Source: Apostichopus japonicus
Taxonomy: Eukaryota; Echinodermata; Holothuroidea; Aspidochirotida; Stichopodidae
Assembly: GCF_037975245.1 (NCBI RefSeq)
Contig: NC_092570.1
Coordinates: 14,895,501-14,959,500 of the forward strand
Reading direction: 5' to 3'
DNA length: 64,000 nt
Below are positions 35,401 to 46,389 of this stretch, in pieces. Positions within the stretch are counted from its first letter, which is position 1. Every line of letters begins with the position of its first letter. The position numbers and the translations under genes are program-made. The notes beneath the pieces were generated by a model. The model made no database searches, had not been told where the DNA came from, and saw nothing but the letters and a program-made list of their open reading frames with translations.

Positions 35401-36997
35401 ATTTATCTCATTAAAGTATATGAAAAAGACAGATAATGTCAATTAATCATTATAAATACAAAAAGCTTAACTTATTCGAATATCACCGAGACAGACCCAA
35501 GAATATTTCATTGTGTATTCAAGCTGAAGCAGGGGATGAGATGGGGGAAGGGGAAGGGGGAAGGTGTTTGCAGTAAAATGCAGTGCATCACAGATATCCC
35601 CGTTACACCTACATACTTATACCGTTCGTTAACCGAATCGTGAGTAGCCCGGCCTATGGCAGTCTCTAATCATAAAGAGGATGGCTTTAGTCAGCATTTC
35701 CATCTTCACATGTTTTATTCCAAGACAACAACCAAAAAATGGCCAACAACATGATTTAATTATGTTCCCCTTAGTGACAGTCAACTTACATTATTTTCTC
35801 ACTCACATGTCCAGGAAGCACTGCTAGTTCCTGGAGAAAGGCAAGTACCAACTTTCCCTCAGCTGCGGTTGGTCATTGCATGACGTGCCATGATTTTGAA
35901 GCCGGAAGTCTGATATTCTATTACTATCAATTTCAGCCGTTTGCACAAAAATCTGGGGAAGAATATGGAAAAGGTAAAATCAGTACCTTTTTTAAAATTT
36001 CGTAATAATTATGACTTTAATCTTTCATTTAGCAGTGTAAAATGATATATGCATGTATGTATTTTAGATCCTCCTACAAGCAGGTCTTGCGAAGAAGCCA
36101 TTGGCTTATCAAAGCCGCAAGCTGACCGAAGTCAGTCTCTTAGATTCATATTTAACGTCCATGATTATGAATTGTCAATTGTCAACAACTCTGTAACTGG
36201 GCGACATACATTTATCTTGGAGTGACTCGAACCGGGGACCTTATGATTTGAAAGGCACCGGCAGTGATCGTCTATAGATCTAAAACAAACTCGAAGGGGT
36301 TGGAATGGTAATTATGAGAAGTTTCCAGCATAGAAATGGGATTTAACTGGAGGAGTTCTTATAACAAACTTTCGTTATGATGAAAATGACATACACGTCA
36401 ATTGTGTGGTAAATTAGACTAAAATCACGTAGATAATTGTGGTGCGGATGGTGGGCGGAAGACGGTGTTTGTGTGAGGTGTTTGGTGGTCGTGGTGGAGA
36501 CGAAATGAACTTATTCTTACTTATTCATGAATTTTAAACATTTTAAGGTATTGTATCAAAAGTTTTATATTTATCTTAGGTATGTACGTGTGTAGTGTCT
36601 TCACTTAGCGTTATTCTTGAAAGACAAAGATGAGATCCGTTAATCGCCTATTATCGATCCTCATAGAAAGAACTCGTTTGAAAATTATTTGCTTACAATA
36701 ATTATGACATTTAATTGTTATTTCCAACGATAGTCATTGATATAATGACAAATTTGGTGATTGTGATGTAAAATAATAAGGCACTTTTGTTATACGATAA
36801 GGCCTAATTATTAATTACAATGATTCTTGTTTTCAACAGGTGAAGAATGCAACTCTGGTGGAAATACGGTTCATGTCAATTTTTTTCTGATCTTAGCTGT
36901 GATCGTTGTAGTCGTGTTAATCGTTGCCATGGCTACGGGAGGTGTCGTCTTCTTTATCCGTATGAGAAAACGAACAGCTTACACACAAGTTCAGTAG
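29488..36997 (+). CDS. LAMP/CD68-family lysosomal membrane protein, paralogue B
   Basis: Exons 29488-29518, 33015-33157, 34680-34881, 35815-35973 and 36840-36997 give 230 residues. The architecture and intron phases match paralogue A: signal peptide MYLPCVFMAIATGCVLATTG, shared block GVTPSPDIP and lumenal WTVRDDSDTICMLMAL. Cysteines 48, 80, 150 and 182 again have 31 residues between each pair, with an extra Cys147. Sequons are at Asn54 and Asn120. A membrane helix spans about 193-218, then RMRKR, and the tail ends TAYTQVQ, in which YTQV is a YxxPhi sorting motif. Such proteins coat the lysosomal lumenal face. Intron 1 holds a 410-bp hAT MITE, intron 2 a 1.3-kb hAT element, and another transposon abuts the stop codon. 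It is clearly a tandem duplicate of paralogue A. Confidence 0.8.
30669..31078. mobile_element. 410-bp hAT-type MITE in LAMP-B intron 1
   Basis: The inverted termini CAGGGTTGTCCAACC and GGTTGGACAACCCTG are flanked by a perfect 8-bp duplication TTTTACAT (30661-30668, 31079-31086). The interior is GC-rich near the left end (cggcccgcgggcc) and has no coding frame. Confidence 0.85.
31310..31400. repeat. Dispersed repeat shared with the window's right edge
   Basis: The segment 'cctgt.ttgatgacttttca' followed by 'ggct.ta.ccca.gtgcacaaccacctttttt' matches 63895-63980 at most positions. Confidence 0.5.
32461..32825 (+). mobile_element. hAT-type MITE (14237 family) lacking its right end
   Basis: It starts with CAGTGGCGGAGC and follows the family sequence to the poly-C tract at about 32812-32823. 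No right terminus or matching duplication is found. It is in LAMP-B intron 1, 190 bp before exon 2. Confidence 0.7.
33282..34628. mobile_element. 1347-bp hAT-type element in LAMP-B intron 2
   Basis: The left end CAGGGGCGGGATT and right end AATCCCGCCCATG lie between perfect octamers ACGGTACC (33274-33281, 34629-34636). The interior repeats a ~190-bp module containing 'actatctaagcgg' at about 33343, 33547 and 33738. Its right edge is 51 bp before exon 3, so it is close to the branch-point and acceptor region. Confidence 0.8.
35030..35270. repeat. Probable dispersed repeat with 'cccatttacacccctgggtgtaaa' core
   Basis: The segment has the layout of a common deuterostome interspersed repeat (core as named, then 'ggtaaagtgccctgc'). 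Only one copy occurs in this window, so recognition rests on memory of the pattern. Confidence 0.25.
36065..36290 (-). mobile_element. tRNA-derived SINE-like fragment
   Basis: On the minus strand a B-box-like GGTTCGAGTCACTCC is preceded by a tRNA-like 3' half (CCTTTCAAATCATAAGGTCC) and followed by a non-tRNA body. No intact A box or full cloverleaf is visible, so this is not a functional tRNA gene. It lies in LAMP-B intron 4. Confidence 0.45.
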
Positions 36998-37004
36998 TTG
37001 ATTT

Positions 37005-37430
37005 TAGGGATGCACCGGATCCAATTTTTTTGATCCGGCCGGAACCGGATTTTGCCGGATAGTACATGAAATCCGGCCGGAACCGGATTTTTTCATTACA
37101 AAAAAAGAAAATCATTAATCAGAAGTAGAAGTATGAAACAAGGAGCAAATCTTAGGACAGACCATTGAGAAGATTAAATTAAACATGCATGTTAAACCTT
37201 ATTTTCCTTACTTTGAATGTTTTTATTAATTTTTGGAAATAGTTTACATTGATTTAAATTAATACCAACACCTTTTTAAGGAATAATTCAGGCCAGATTT
37301 TGAAAAAAGATCCGGCCAGATTTTGACAAAAATATCCGGCCAGATTTTGAAAATATCAGGCCGGAACCGGATAATTGCTCACTATCTGGCCGGATAGTCC
37401 GGCCGGAACCAGATATCCGGTGCATCCCTA
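37005..37430. mobile_element. 426-bp hAT-type MITE immediately after LAMP-B stop codon
   Basis: The termini TAGGGATGCACCGGAT and ATCCGGTGCATCCCTA are flanked by GTTGATTT (36997-37004) and GTTGAGTT (37431-37438), seven of eight matching. The interior repeats ccggccggaaccggat in both orientations. The left duplication includes the final G of the stop codon, so the whole element lies in the 3' UTR. Confidence 0.85.
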
Positions 37431-37610
37431 GTTGAGTTGATAAATCTGGCTTCTATGTAAACGTCATTAGTAACGTCAATTGAAAATACAGATGTCTAGG
37501 GAAGCAGTAGATTATCAAATGTTCATTACATTCATTTACAGCTTAAATTCAAATTAAGTCTCCTTGCAAGACGATGATCGGAAATAATGGCAATGTCTGC
37601 GTCATCAGGG

Positions 37611-37985
37611 GTGTAGTTGGGGTGTGGTGGTGGTGGTGGGGAGGCGGTGGGTGTGGTAAGGCATTCAATGGAGGGGTCTAAGAGGTGTTCCCTACTCTTT
37701 GAGAATTTTTTTGTAAACATGCATGCTTGCTTAGATGCAAATTGGCGCTATATTTTGCAATGTTGCTGGATTTTCGACTGTCTATGGGTTGTAGTTGGGG
37801 TGTGGTGGTGGTGGGGGTGGGGCTGGTTGGGTGGTAAGGCATTCAATAGAGGGGTCTTAGAGGTGTTCTCTACCCTTTGAGAATTTTTTGTAAACATGGA
37901 GCTTGCTTAGATGATAATTGGCGCTATACTTTGCAATGTTGCTGGATTTTCGACGATTGTCTATGTGTTGTACAATACATATTTT
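37611..37985. repeat. ~184-bp direct duplication with GT-rich block
   Basis: 'tagttggggtgtggtggtgg' through 'gcaatgttgctggattttcgac' occurs twice in tandem with small differences. Confidence 0.75.
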
Positions 37986-38679
37986 ATATTTTTGTTCGGT
38001 ACATTTTGCCCTGTTCTTGGAGGTAGGTGGGGGAGGGTAGATGAGTATGACTTTAGCTCCGTGTCCCAGAAGTAGGCTATATATATATGTGTTGTGCCCT
38101 TGTGCGTGATCAACCATCGTCAAATTGCTGTTATTTCAAGGTTTCAATCAAATTAACATTTATAACAGGACTATGAGTCTTTATCATGACGTATATTCGT
38201 TGCTTCAATAGGTTATCAGTTATGCCCCTAAATATGCCAGATATGGCCACTTCGACACAGAGTTCAACAGGTACACGTAACAATGCCACCCCAAAGATTT
38301 GTGCCATTTAAATGTGCAATTGAATCATCCTCCTACCCCTCCTCAATGTCTGGAAGTAACACGGATGGCCAGTCTCTAGGAGAATACTTTTGTATACTTC
38401 TCACAAGTTGTAAAATCTGCTTAAAATGCGTAATTAGATCTGAGCCCAATAGTGATTACCTTTCAAACTAGTTTTTAGCAGAATAGAGTTAATACTAGAC
38501 CATGACGTACATTTTTTTTTTGTCTATGAAAATATTTGCTCTGAAATATCAACTTGCAATTGAATTTTAATCTTTGAATTTTATATGCATAATTTTTTTT
38601 CACAGAGAGTAAACGAAAGAAAGAATATAAAAGATCATATTGTTGTTGTTCCTAATGTTGTTATGCTTGTTGTTCTGTC

Positions 38680-39120
38680 GGAAACACAAATACACTAGTC
38701 TACATGACGCCCTCAGTCTGGCTATCATGATGAATGTGGCGCCCATGATGGCGTTCTGTCAGACTAACATATACACTCGTCTAACCCCCGCCTTCATTCT
38801 GGCTATAATGACGATGTGCCGCCCATGATGGCGTTCTGTCAGACTAACATATACAATCGTTTAATCCCCGCCCTCAGTCTGGCGATGATGAATGTGGCGC
38901 ACATGATGGCGTTCTGTCAGACTAACATATACAACCGCTTAACCCCACCCTCGGGCTGGCGATTAAGGTGAATGTGGCGCCTATGATGGCGTTCTGGCAG
39001 ACTCACATACACCCTTTTAACCCCCATCTTCAGTCTGACTATAATGATGAATGTACGTGGCTCCCATGATGGCGTTCTGTCAGACTCACAAATAAACTCG
39101 TTTAACCCCACCCACAGTCT
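38680..39120. repeat. ~85-bp tandem repeat, about five diverged units
   Basis: Units contain 'catgatggcgttctgtcagact', then 'cacatatacactcgtttaac', then 'ccgccctcagtctggct'. Copies differ by substitutions and short indels. Confidence 0.75.
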
Positions 39121-41239
39121 CGTGATAATGATGATAAGTACAGGCATAGCATAGCAATTCCGAACCATTTTGTCAATACGGATGATGTGCAAGGTTCTGA
39201 AATCTTTACCACGAGACAGCCTTCATCTGCAAAACAATGATAGGGGCAGGTATCGTCCTCCACTCCTCCTTTAAGATGATGTTCTTGTTTTCTCGCCACT
39301 ATGTTTAATTATTACTATTTGTTTTGAACGGCTTTCATTAGAACGGGATTGGGGTGGGTGGAAAAGGTGGTTAAACGAGGGAGTGGAGGGATGGAGGTAT
39401 TTACGTTGTCTCCATTGGCTATATGTCTAATCTCTCAATGCGCGGCCAGTGTCATGTTCGCTAATGTATCTTTGCCTGCATGAGGGTGCTTTGCTGATTA
39501 TCCACACTCCGCCCCCTGCTCCGCCCCCTAATTAACATATAGAGATGACTCGGAAAACCACATTTGGCTTTGGTAGCACATTTTATTTCAAGAGAGCACT
39601 GCTACTCTCTCTTTTAGTGCTATTCTCCGGCGTTACATACAATCAATGCACTTAAGACGCTGTATGTAAAAAACAATGTTGGTAGCCGTGTATGTTAATA
39701 CACTAATAAATCGGAGACTTCTAACGTTCCACTTTAAACCATGGAGATCATAGACTACCTGATAAGTCAACGTTTATCACATGCGTCACAATCATATTCT
39801 CGCATAGTTTAACACAAACCACACACGTGGTGTATCCATAGGTATGAATATCAAAGTCCATTGATTAATTATAACACTATCTCTATACAAAACGACTTGT
39901 GGCAAGTCTCACTGGATTATCCTAGAGATATTAAATTCAAACATATACGCTTCATAACCACTAATGGCTGTAACCGATACGTTTTAAGAAAAGTCGCTCC
40001 CATGTACAGAGCCTAGGCTCGAATATCAGACAATTCAATCTCATACCCCTTGTATCGAAAACTGTACTAGGCCTAACCAATATGATCATTAGGATGTTAC
40101 ACCAATCGAGTATCACACGTACGAGTCCATAGGAGAGGGCATATAGTATACTACACATGATCAGGGTTGATGAGGGATCTACTGTATTCTTTTTACACGT
40201 CATCTATAATACGGTACACAAAGTAAGTGTTTATAAGTTTACAGTATAGCAGCACAGCACATATGCTCTTCAGCGAGCTGAAACGGATCTAACCTATACC
40301 TTTCAAACAGTTGGAGAACATAACATTTTGGTTTATTATAATACCTATATACCTCTTTGTAAGCCGATGCTTGATACAAGCATCAACATAATGACAATTC
40401 AACTCAGGACACAAATACACAGGAATCGCCAATATGATTCAGTGATGATTCAGTTGCGCATGCGCATCACGGTTCCTGATCCGGTCATGCAGGTATCCCC
40501 AGCTTGTGCATAGACAAACCGGGAAGTTAAGATTTGATTTCACTCGTTTTCGGTAACTTATTCCAGGGTTCTTTGAATAAGAACCAGTGGCGGGGGGGGG
40601 GGGGGGTGGGGGAGGGGAGTGAGTCAGAAAACCATTGAGGTCTGGGGTCTTCAAAAGTTTGTACAGATGATACGGTGGCCCAGGTGGGACATCTCAAATT
40701 TGGACTATGTTATGTGCAAATTTCTACTATTGAGATCTGTAAGAATTCACTGATTTACCTTAAATTTTTGTGAAGTGTTGAGAAAAGAAAAAATAAATAA
40801 AAAGTTAGACCTTTTATGAGGTATATGAATAATTTCTCATGTTATTCAATGGCACGGCTTTCGCAAATACAAAGGATCTAGCCGAATGATTTACCACTGC
40901 CATGGGGTGCTTGAGTGGACAGAAAAACACTCCTGCACCCACTTGTAAAAGTCGGGTAGGGGCGCAGTGGACCACCCTTCCTCCCCGTTTCTACACCAAT
41001 GAGAAGACATAACATTGAGGACATCATCCAGTTTTGCTTATATCTTTGCGCAAGTGCAGTTCAAAGCATGCTTTATTGCATTTCTGTACAGACTCAATAT
41101 GAATAATTTTTGATTTCTCAAAAAATTAATTGCTAATTTCAATCCTGTTTGCGAATGATGACAAAAACTACTATGGTCTTATAGACCAGGTATGAATATG
41201 AGGGCCAAACATAGCCACTGTCTCATAATGTCATCATAT
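39121..41239. other. No recognisable gene
   Basis: The stretch is AT-rich and unique-looking apart from a poly-G run at 40588-40605, which follows CAGTGGCGG, a possible hAT end without a partner. A CNG-type C-rich segment occurs at 39510-39530. Confidence 0.4.
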
Positions 41240-42930
41240 TACCGTGGACCCAGTGAAACCATCTTTACAACCACTGTCACATAATGTCATTACTGTGGAT
41301 CCAGTGAAACCATCTTTACAACCACTGTCACATAATGTCATTACCGTGGATCCAGTGAAACCATCTTTACAACCACTGTCACATAATGTCATTACCGTGG
41401 ATCCAGTGAAACCATCTATACAACCACTGTCACATAATGTCATTACTTTGGATCCAGTGAAACCATCTTTACAACCACTGTCACATAATGTCATTACTTT
41501 GGATCCAGTGAAACCATCTTTACAACCACTGTCACATAATGTCATCACCGTGGATCCAGTGAAACCATCTTTACAACCACTGTCACATGTCATTACCGTG
41601 AATCCAGTGAAACCATCTTTACAACCACTGTCACATAATGTCATTACCTAATCCAGTGAAACCATCTTTACAACCACTGTCACATGTCATTACTGTGGAT
41701 CCAGTGAAACCATCTTTACAACCACTGTCACATAATGTCATTACCTAATCCAGTGAAACCATCTTTACAACCACTGTCACATAATGTCATTACCTAATCC
41801 AGTGAAACCATCTTTACAACCACTGTCACATAATGTCATTACCTAATCCAGTGAAACCATCTTTACAACCACTGTCACATGTCATTACTGTGGATCCAGT
41901 GAAACCATCTTTACAACCACTGTCACATAATGTCATTACTGTGGATCCAGTGAAACCATCTTTACAACCACTGTCACATAATGTCATTACCATGGATCCA
42001 GTGAAACCATCTTTACAACCACTGTCACATAATGTCATTACTTTGGATCCAGTGAAACCATCTTTACAACCACTGTCACATAATGTCATTACCGTGGATC
42101 CAGTGAAACCATCTTTACAACCACTGTCACATAATGTCATTACCGTGGATCCAGTGAAACCATCTTTACAACCACTGTCACATAATGTCATTACCTAATC
42201 CAGTGAAACCATCTTTACAACCACTGTCACATAATGTCATTACCTAATCCAGTGAAACCATCTTTACAACCACTGTCACATAATGTCATTACTGTGGATC
42301 CAGTGAAACCATCTTTACAACCACTGTCACATAATGTCATTACCGTGGATCCAGTGAAACCATCTTTACAACCACTGTCACATAATGTCATTACCTAATC
42401 CAGTGAAACCATCTTTACAACCACTGTCACATGTCATTACTGTGGATCCAGTGAAACCATCTTTACAACCACTGTCACATAATGTCATTACCGTGAATCC
42501 AGTGAAACCATCTTTACAATACCCAATGTCACATGTCATTACTGTGGATCCAGTGAAACCATCTTTACAACCACTGTCACATAATGTCATTACCGTGAAT
42601 CCAGTGAAACCATCTTTACAATACCCAATGTCACATGTCATTACTGTGGATCCAGTGAAACCATCTTTACAACCACTGTCACATAATGTCATTACCGTGA
42701 ATCCAGTGAAACCATCTTTACAACCACTGTCACATAATGTCATTACCGTGAATCCAGTGAAACCATCTTTACAATACCCAATGTCACATAATATCATTGA
42801 CATGGTTCCAGTGAAACCATCTTTACAACCACTGCCACATGTCATTACCCTGAATCCAGTGAAACCATCTTTAAACCACTGTCACATGTCATTACCATGG
42901 ATCCAGTGAAACCATCTTTACAATTGAATT
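41240..42930. repeat. 51-bp minisatellite, about 33 units
   Basis: The unit runs gtggatccagtgaaaccatc, tttacaaccactgtcacata, atgtcattacc. Shorter variants (45-49 bp) lose 'aat' or replace 'gtgga' with 'taa'. Because 51 is 17 codons, both strands stay open over hundreds of bases and encode repeating peptides (VDPVKPSLQPLSHNVIT on plus, CDSGCKDGFTGSTVMTL on minus). The variants break the frames and there are no flanking exons, so I treat it as non-coding. Confidence 0.85.
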
Positions 42931-43984
42931 AAAGTGAAGAAATGAACAAATGAAATGGTAAGATGCATGTTATTCAATTAAATATTATTTGGGAATCTCC
43001 CTCCCCCCACCCCTCATAAAAAATATTAATTGAAAAAATAAAGAGGGGAGAGGAAGGAGGTGGGGTGTGGTAATGAAATTAATCCAGGAAGACTTTTTGC
43101 CTCTAAACACTTCTGATAGGGAATTTACTAGCCCATATTTGTTGTTGATGGGTTTTTTTTGTGTACTTTGTAAATATCACTGTTTTTCGATAGCAAATGC
43201 TTCCATTTAACAGCATGGGCCTATATTAAATGTTAGGTCAATATTCACAGCTCTGAAATAGCTACAACAATATGCTTTTTACCAAACAAGAATTCAATTC
43301 ATTTTCCTTATCTTAAAAAAAATGGAATCAGTGGTTTTATGAACTCCAATCATATCAATTCCATTTCACTTTTCTTTGTACACACTCCATTTCTAAACTC
43401 AAGGAGATAATTTTTTTTTTTGTCACCGGAGCCCAAAAAATAGATATAAATAGATAAAAAGACAAATTAAACTGCATCGTTGATTATCAATTTGCCAAAA
43501 AAAAAATCTTTGAAAACAATCAGGATTTTCCGGAGATATTATCCGGAGATATTCACACATTCAAAAACACATAAATTATCAGTGTATGATCTCTTACTGA
43601 TGGTTTCAAGCAAAACATCACACAATTGTTTATGCATTCACATTAAAACTTTGTTTAGTGGTATTGATGGAAATTTCGTTTTCTTACCTCCAAGAAAGGG
43701 AACAAATATGATTCATATGGTAAATGAAACAAATCACCATAAAAAGAACTGTCCTATTTGGAAAGTTAAAAAAAATAATAATAACAAACTAAACTTGAGT
43801 TGAAAAATAACAGTGAAAGAAAGAGTTATAAAGTATCCCAGACATTAGTAGGACATATTTCAAAGGAATCTTTAACAGTTTTTAAGTTTTTTGTTGTTAT
43901 TGATCTTGGTTGAAAAACCTTTCAACACTCTTCAAATCTATAACATTTGCCAAATTACTAATTAAACTTTCAATATCACGTGGA

Positions 43985-44205
43985 ATCATTATCTACTTCC
44001 TGATGAATATTCATAAAGTAATCAAATGTATCATTTACTACTTCCTAATGAATATCCATGTAGTAATCAAATGGTATCATTTACTACTTCCTAATGAATA
44101 TTCATGTAGTAATCAAATAGTATCATTTACTACTTCCTAATGAATATTCATGTAGTAATCAAATAGTGTCATTTACTACTTCCTAATGAATATTCATGAA
44201 GTGAC
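43985..44205. repeat. ~47-bp tandem repeat, about four units
   Basis: 'tatcatttactacttcctaa' followed by 'tgaatattcatgtagtaatcaaa' is repeated, with the last unit diverging to 'gaagtgacctc'. Confidence 0.75.
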
Positions 44206-46005
44206 CTCTTCAATCAAGGAGGGTGTCTTTTTGATTTTACCAAATTGTAATCTTCTTTGGGCAATCTTTTCCAAGGTTTGGAAAAAAACAATTCCCGAGA
44301 TTGTTGACAAAACACAAACAAATGGTTCGTTTTAATTACAGAATATCGCTCTACACTAGGCTAACGTAAGATTGCTGCTGTTGCGTTGTGTCAAATTCCA
44401 GAGGCTAGTATGTTAATTAGGTCACCACCTCCATTAAATTATGGCTGGCTGTGTTACAAAGAGCATTTGTATATATACACTAATGGCTAAACGGCAATTC
44501 AAAATACACCGAATTTGAGGTTATTACTGAGAAAGATCTTACCATGGTGGGCGGCAGGGTGAGGGGGGTGGCTATTCAAAGAGAAATATCTAACCATGGT
44601 GGAAGGGAAAAGCAATGGTTATTTCATGTCGATTTAAATCTTACCAAAGAAAGGAAGAAGGGGGAGGGGTGGGGGATGGGGTGGGTGGGGGTAAGCAGTG
44701 GCTACTCAAAGAAATAACCATGAGGGAATGGATCAATTTCCACCTGCAACCAGTATGATGATCCCCTCACAGGGGTAACTTGTCATGTACAGGAAATGTT
44801 AACATCAGCATATACAGAGACTTGCTTTTGGTATTAGTTAACACTTGGTTACTTGGTGAAAACAGTTGTTAGTAACATTGAAACTAAAGTACTAGTTTAG
44901 ACCTCTTGACCAATCAGTTTGAGATGCAATTCTGGATTTGACATTCGAAAAATCTCGTTGACTGTTTTGACATCACCAGAACAACTTACCGTACCGTTGA
45001 TGACAAAACTTTTTGTGGCTATGCCTTAAAAAAAAAAGATATAGATCTCAACATGAGAATCTTTGATCAATCTCAAGTACAGGGTTTGAGAGAGTAAGGA
45101 AAAGAGATGGGGGAGGGGGTGGGGGAGGGGGCAGTGCTAACTTATGGTAATTAAATTCATCAACTGTGACAGTCAAACCAAAGAAAAGAGTTCTTCTCCA
45201 TAAATCAGACCATCATCGAATGGTGGATTGTTTACACAAAAGCAACATTATCGCCGATGGATAATAACTTTCATATTGTACTACTCTCGACAGACAGATA
45301 TCGATACCTTCCTTCTCCTTGGGACAATAACCACTAAAAATTGGGATTCATATCATTTTAAGAATTACGCTTCATCGTTTACTAGGACAGTTCACCCCCC
45401 CCCCCCCCACCACTACCACCACCAAAAGTAATCCTTAGTAAGGGTTGTCTAATGGTCTCATTTAACAAAAAATCCTTGTTAGACTATATCCTCTACGAAC
45501 CAGATTCAGTCATGCTACAAACACTGAATTAAAACCCACCAACTAAAAATTCCAATAATTAATGTAAACTTGGCTTTCGCTGTTCTTTTCTGGTCCGATT
45601 AAATTTCGTTCGTTAATTTACCACCCAGGGTAGTGAAAGATTTTACTTAAAACCACCTTATTCAAGTGCTACGACTTTTTGTAGGGTCTAAGTAAACTGC
45701 TCACAAATATCACTTCACTGGGTATACCTACAACAATGTTTTGTATTTCTATTTTCCTTAACATACATCATAAGAAGAAAAGAATGGTGATCATCCCTGT
45801 GACATCAGGAAATATTTTTTTAATTCAGCCACCTCGATCGAACAAGATGGAGGAAATTATGACCTATTTTGGCACATCGACTGAAATCGGAGATGATAAA
45901 ATTCACCACCCTATTCTTGTTTGCCATGCTTGTTATCTTTTCTGGGTTTTTTTTCTTCATTTTTTTTATCATTTAATTTTTTGAATAAGACACTTAAAAA
46001 GAATT
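44206..46005. other. Downstream flank of CAB39, no gene seen
   Basis: It contains purine-rich G tracts (44560-44700, 45105-45130) and a poly-C run at 45386-45400. The short frames are not gene-like. Confidence 0.4.
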
Positions 46006-46011
46006 TTTATT
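46006..46011 (-). terminator. Candidate CAB39 polyadenylation signal (AATAAA)
   Basis: AATAAA on the coding strand lies about 97 bases after the stop codon, which would give a short 3' UTR. The surroundings are A/T-rich, so a chance match is possible. Confidence 0.35.
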
Positions 46012-46107
46012 TTTTAAAACAATTACATCATGGCATTGTGTTGAGGGCGCTCTCTCATCGGCAGACGACAAAGAGAGACGGTGTCAACCGCTAAGGACGA
46101 GATGGAC

Positions 46108-46337
46108 TCAGGACGACTTCAACTCTCGGATCTGTCTTATCAGGTAATTCTTTTCGTCGTTGAATTGGTCGTCCTCGGTTCTGTCCGTGTGAAACTGAAG
46201 CAGGAATTCCACCAGCTTGTCTTTGTTTTTCAAGAGTATGTCGAGAGTAGCCTGTGACTTGTTGGGATTGGCAACGAAAACCTGGCACGAAAAAAGACCA
46301 TAAAAGAAGGGAGAATCAAGATAAATATATATTTATT

Positions 46338-46389
<52 letters not shown>

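Noticed and set aside
36120-36260. Functional tRNA gene on the minus strand
   Set aside because: Only a B-box-like motif and a partial 3' half are present. No complete cloverleaf or A box was found, so it is listed as SINE-like.
41244-42909. Long frames through the 51-bp repeat as secreted or Cys-rich repeat proteins
   Set aside because: They are open on both strands simply because the unit is a multiple of three. Variants interrupt the frames and no flanking exons exist.
41240-42930. CRISPR array
   Set aside because: The repeat units are contiguous without unique spacers and the genome is eukaryotic.
45736-45984. 82-codon frame with hydrophobic C-terminus
   Set aside because: The hydrophobic end derives from T-rich DNA. 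There are no splice signals or recognisable family.
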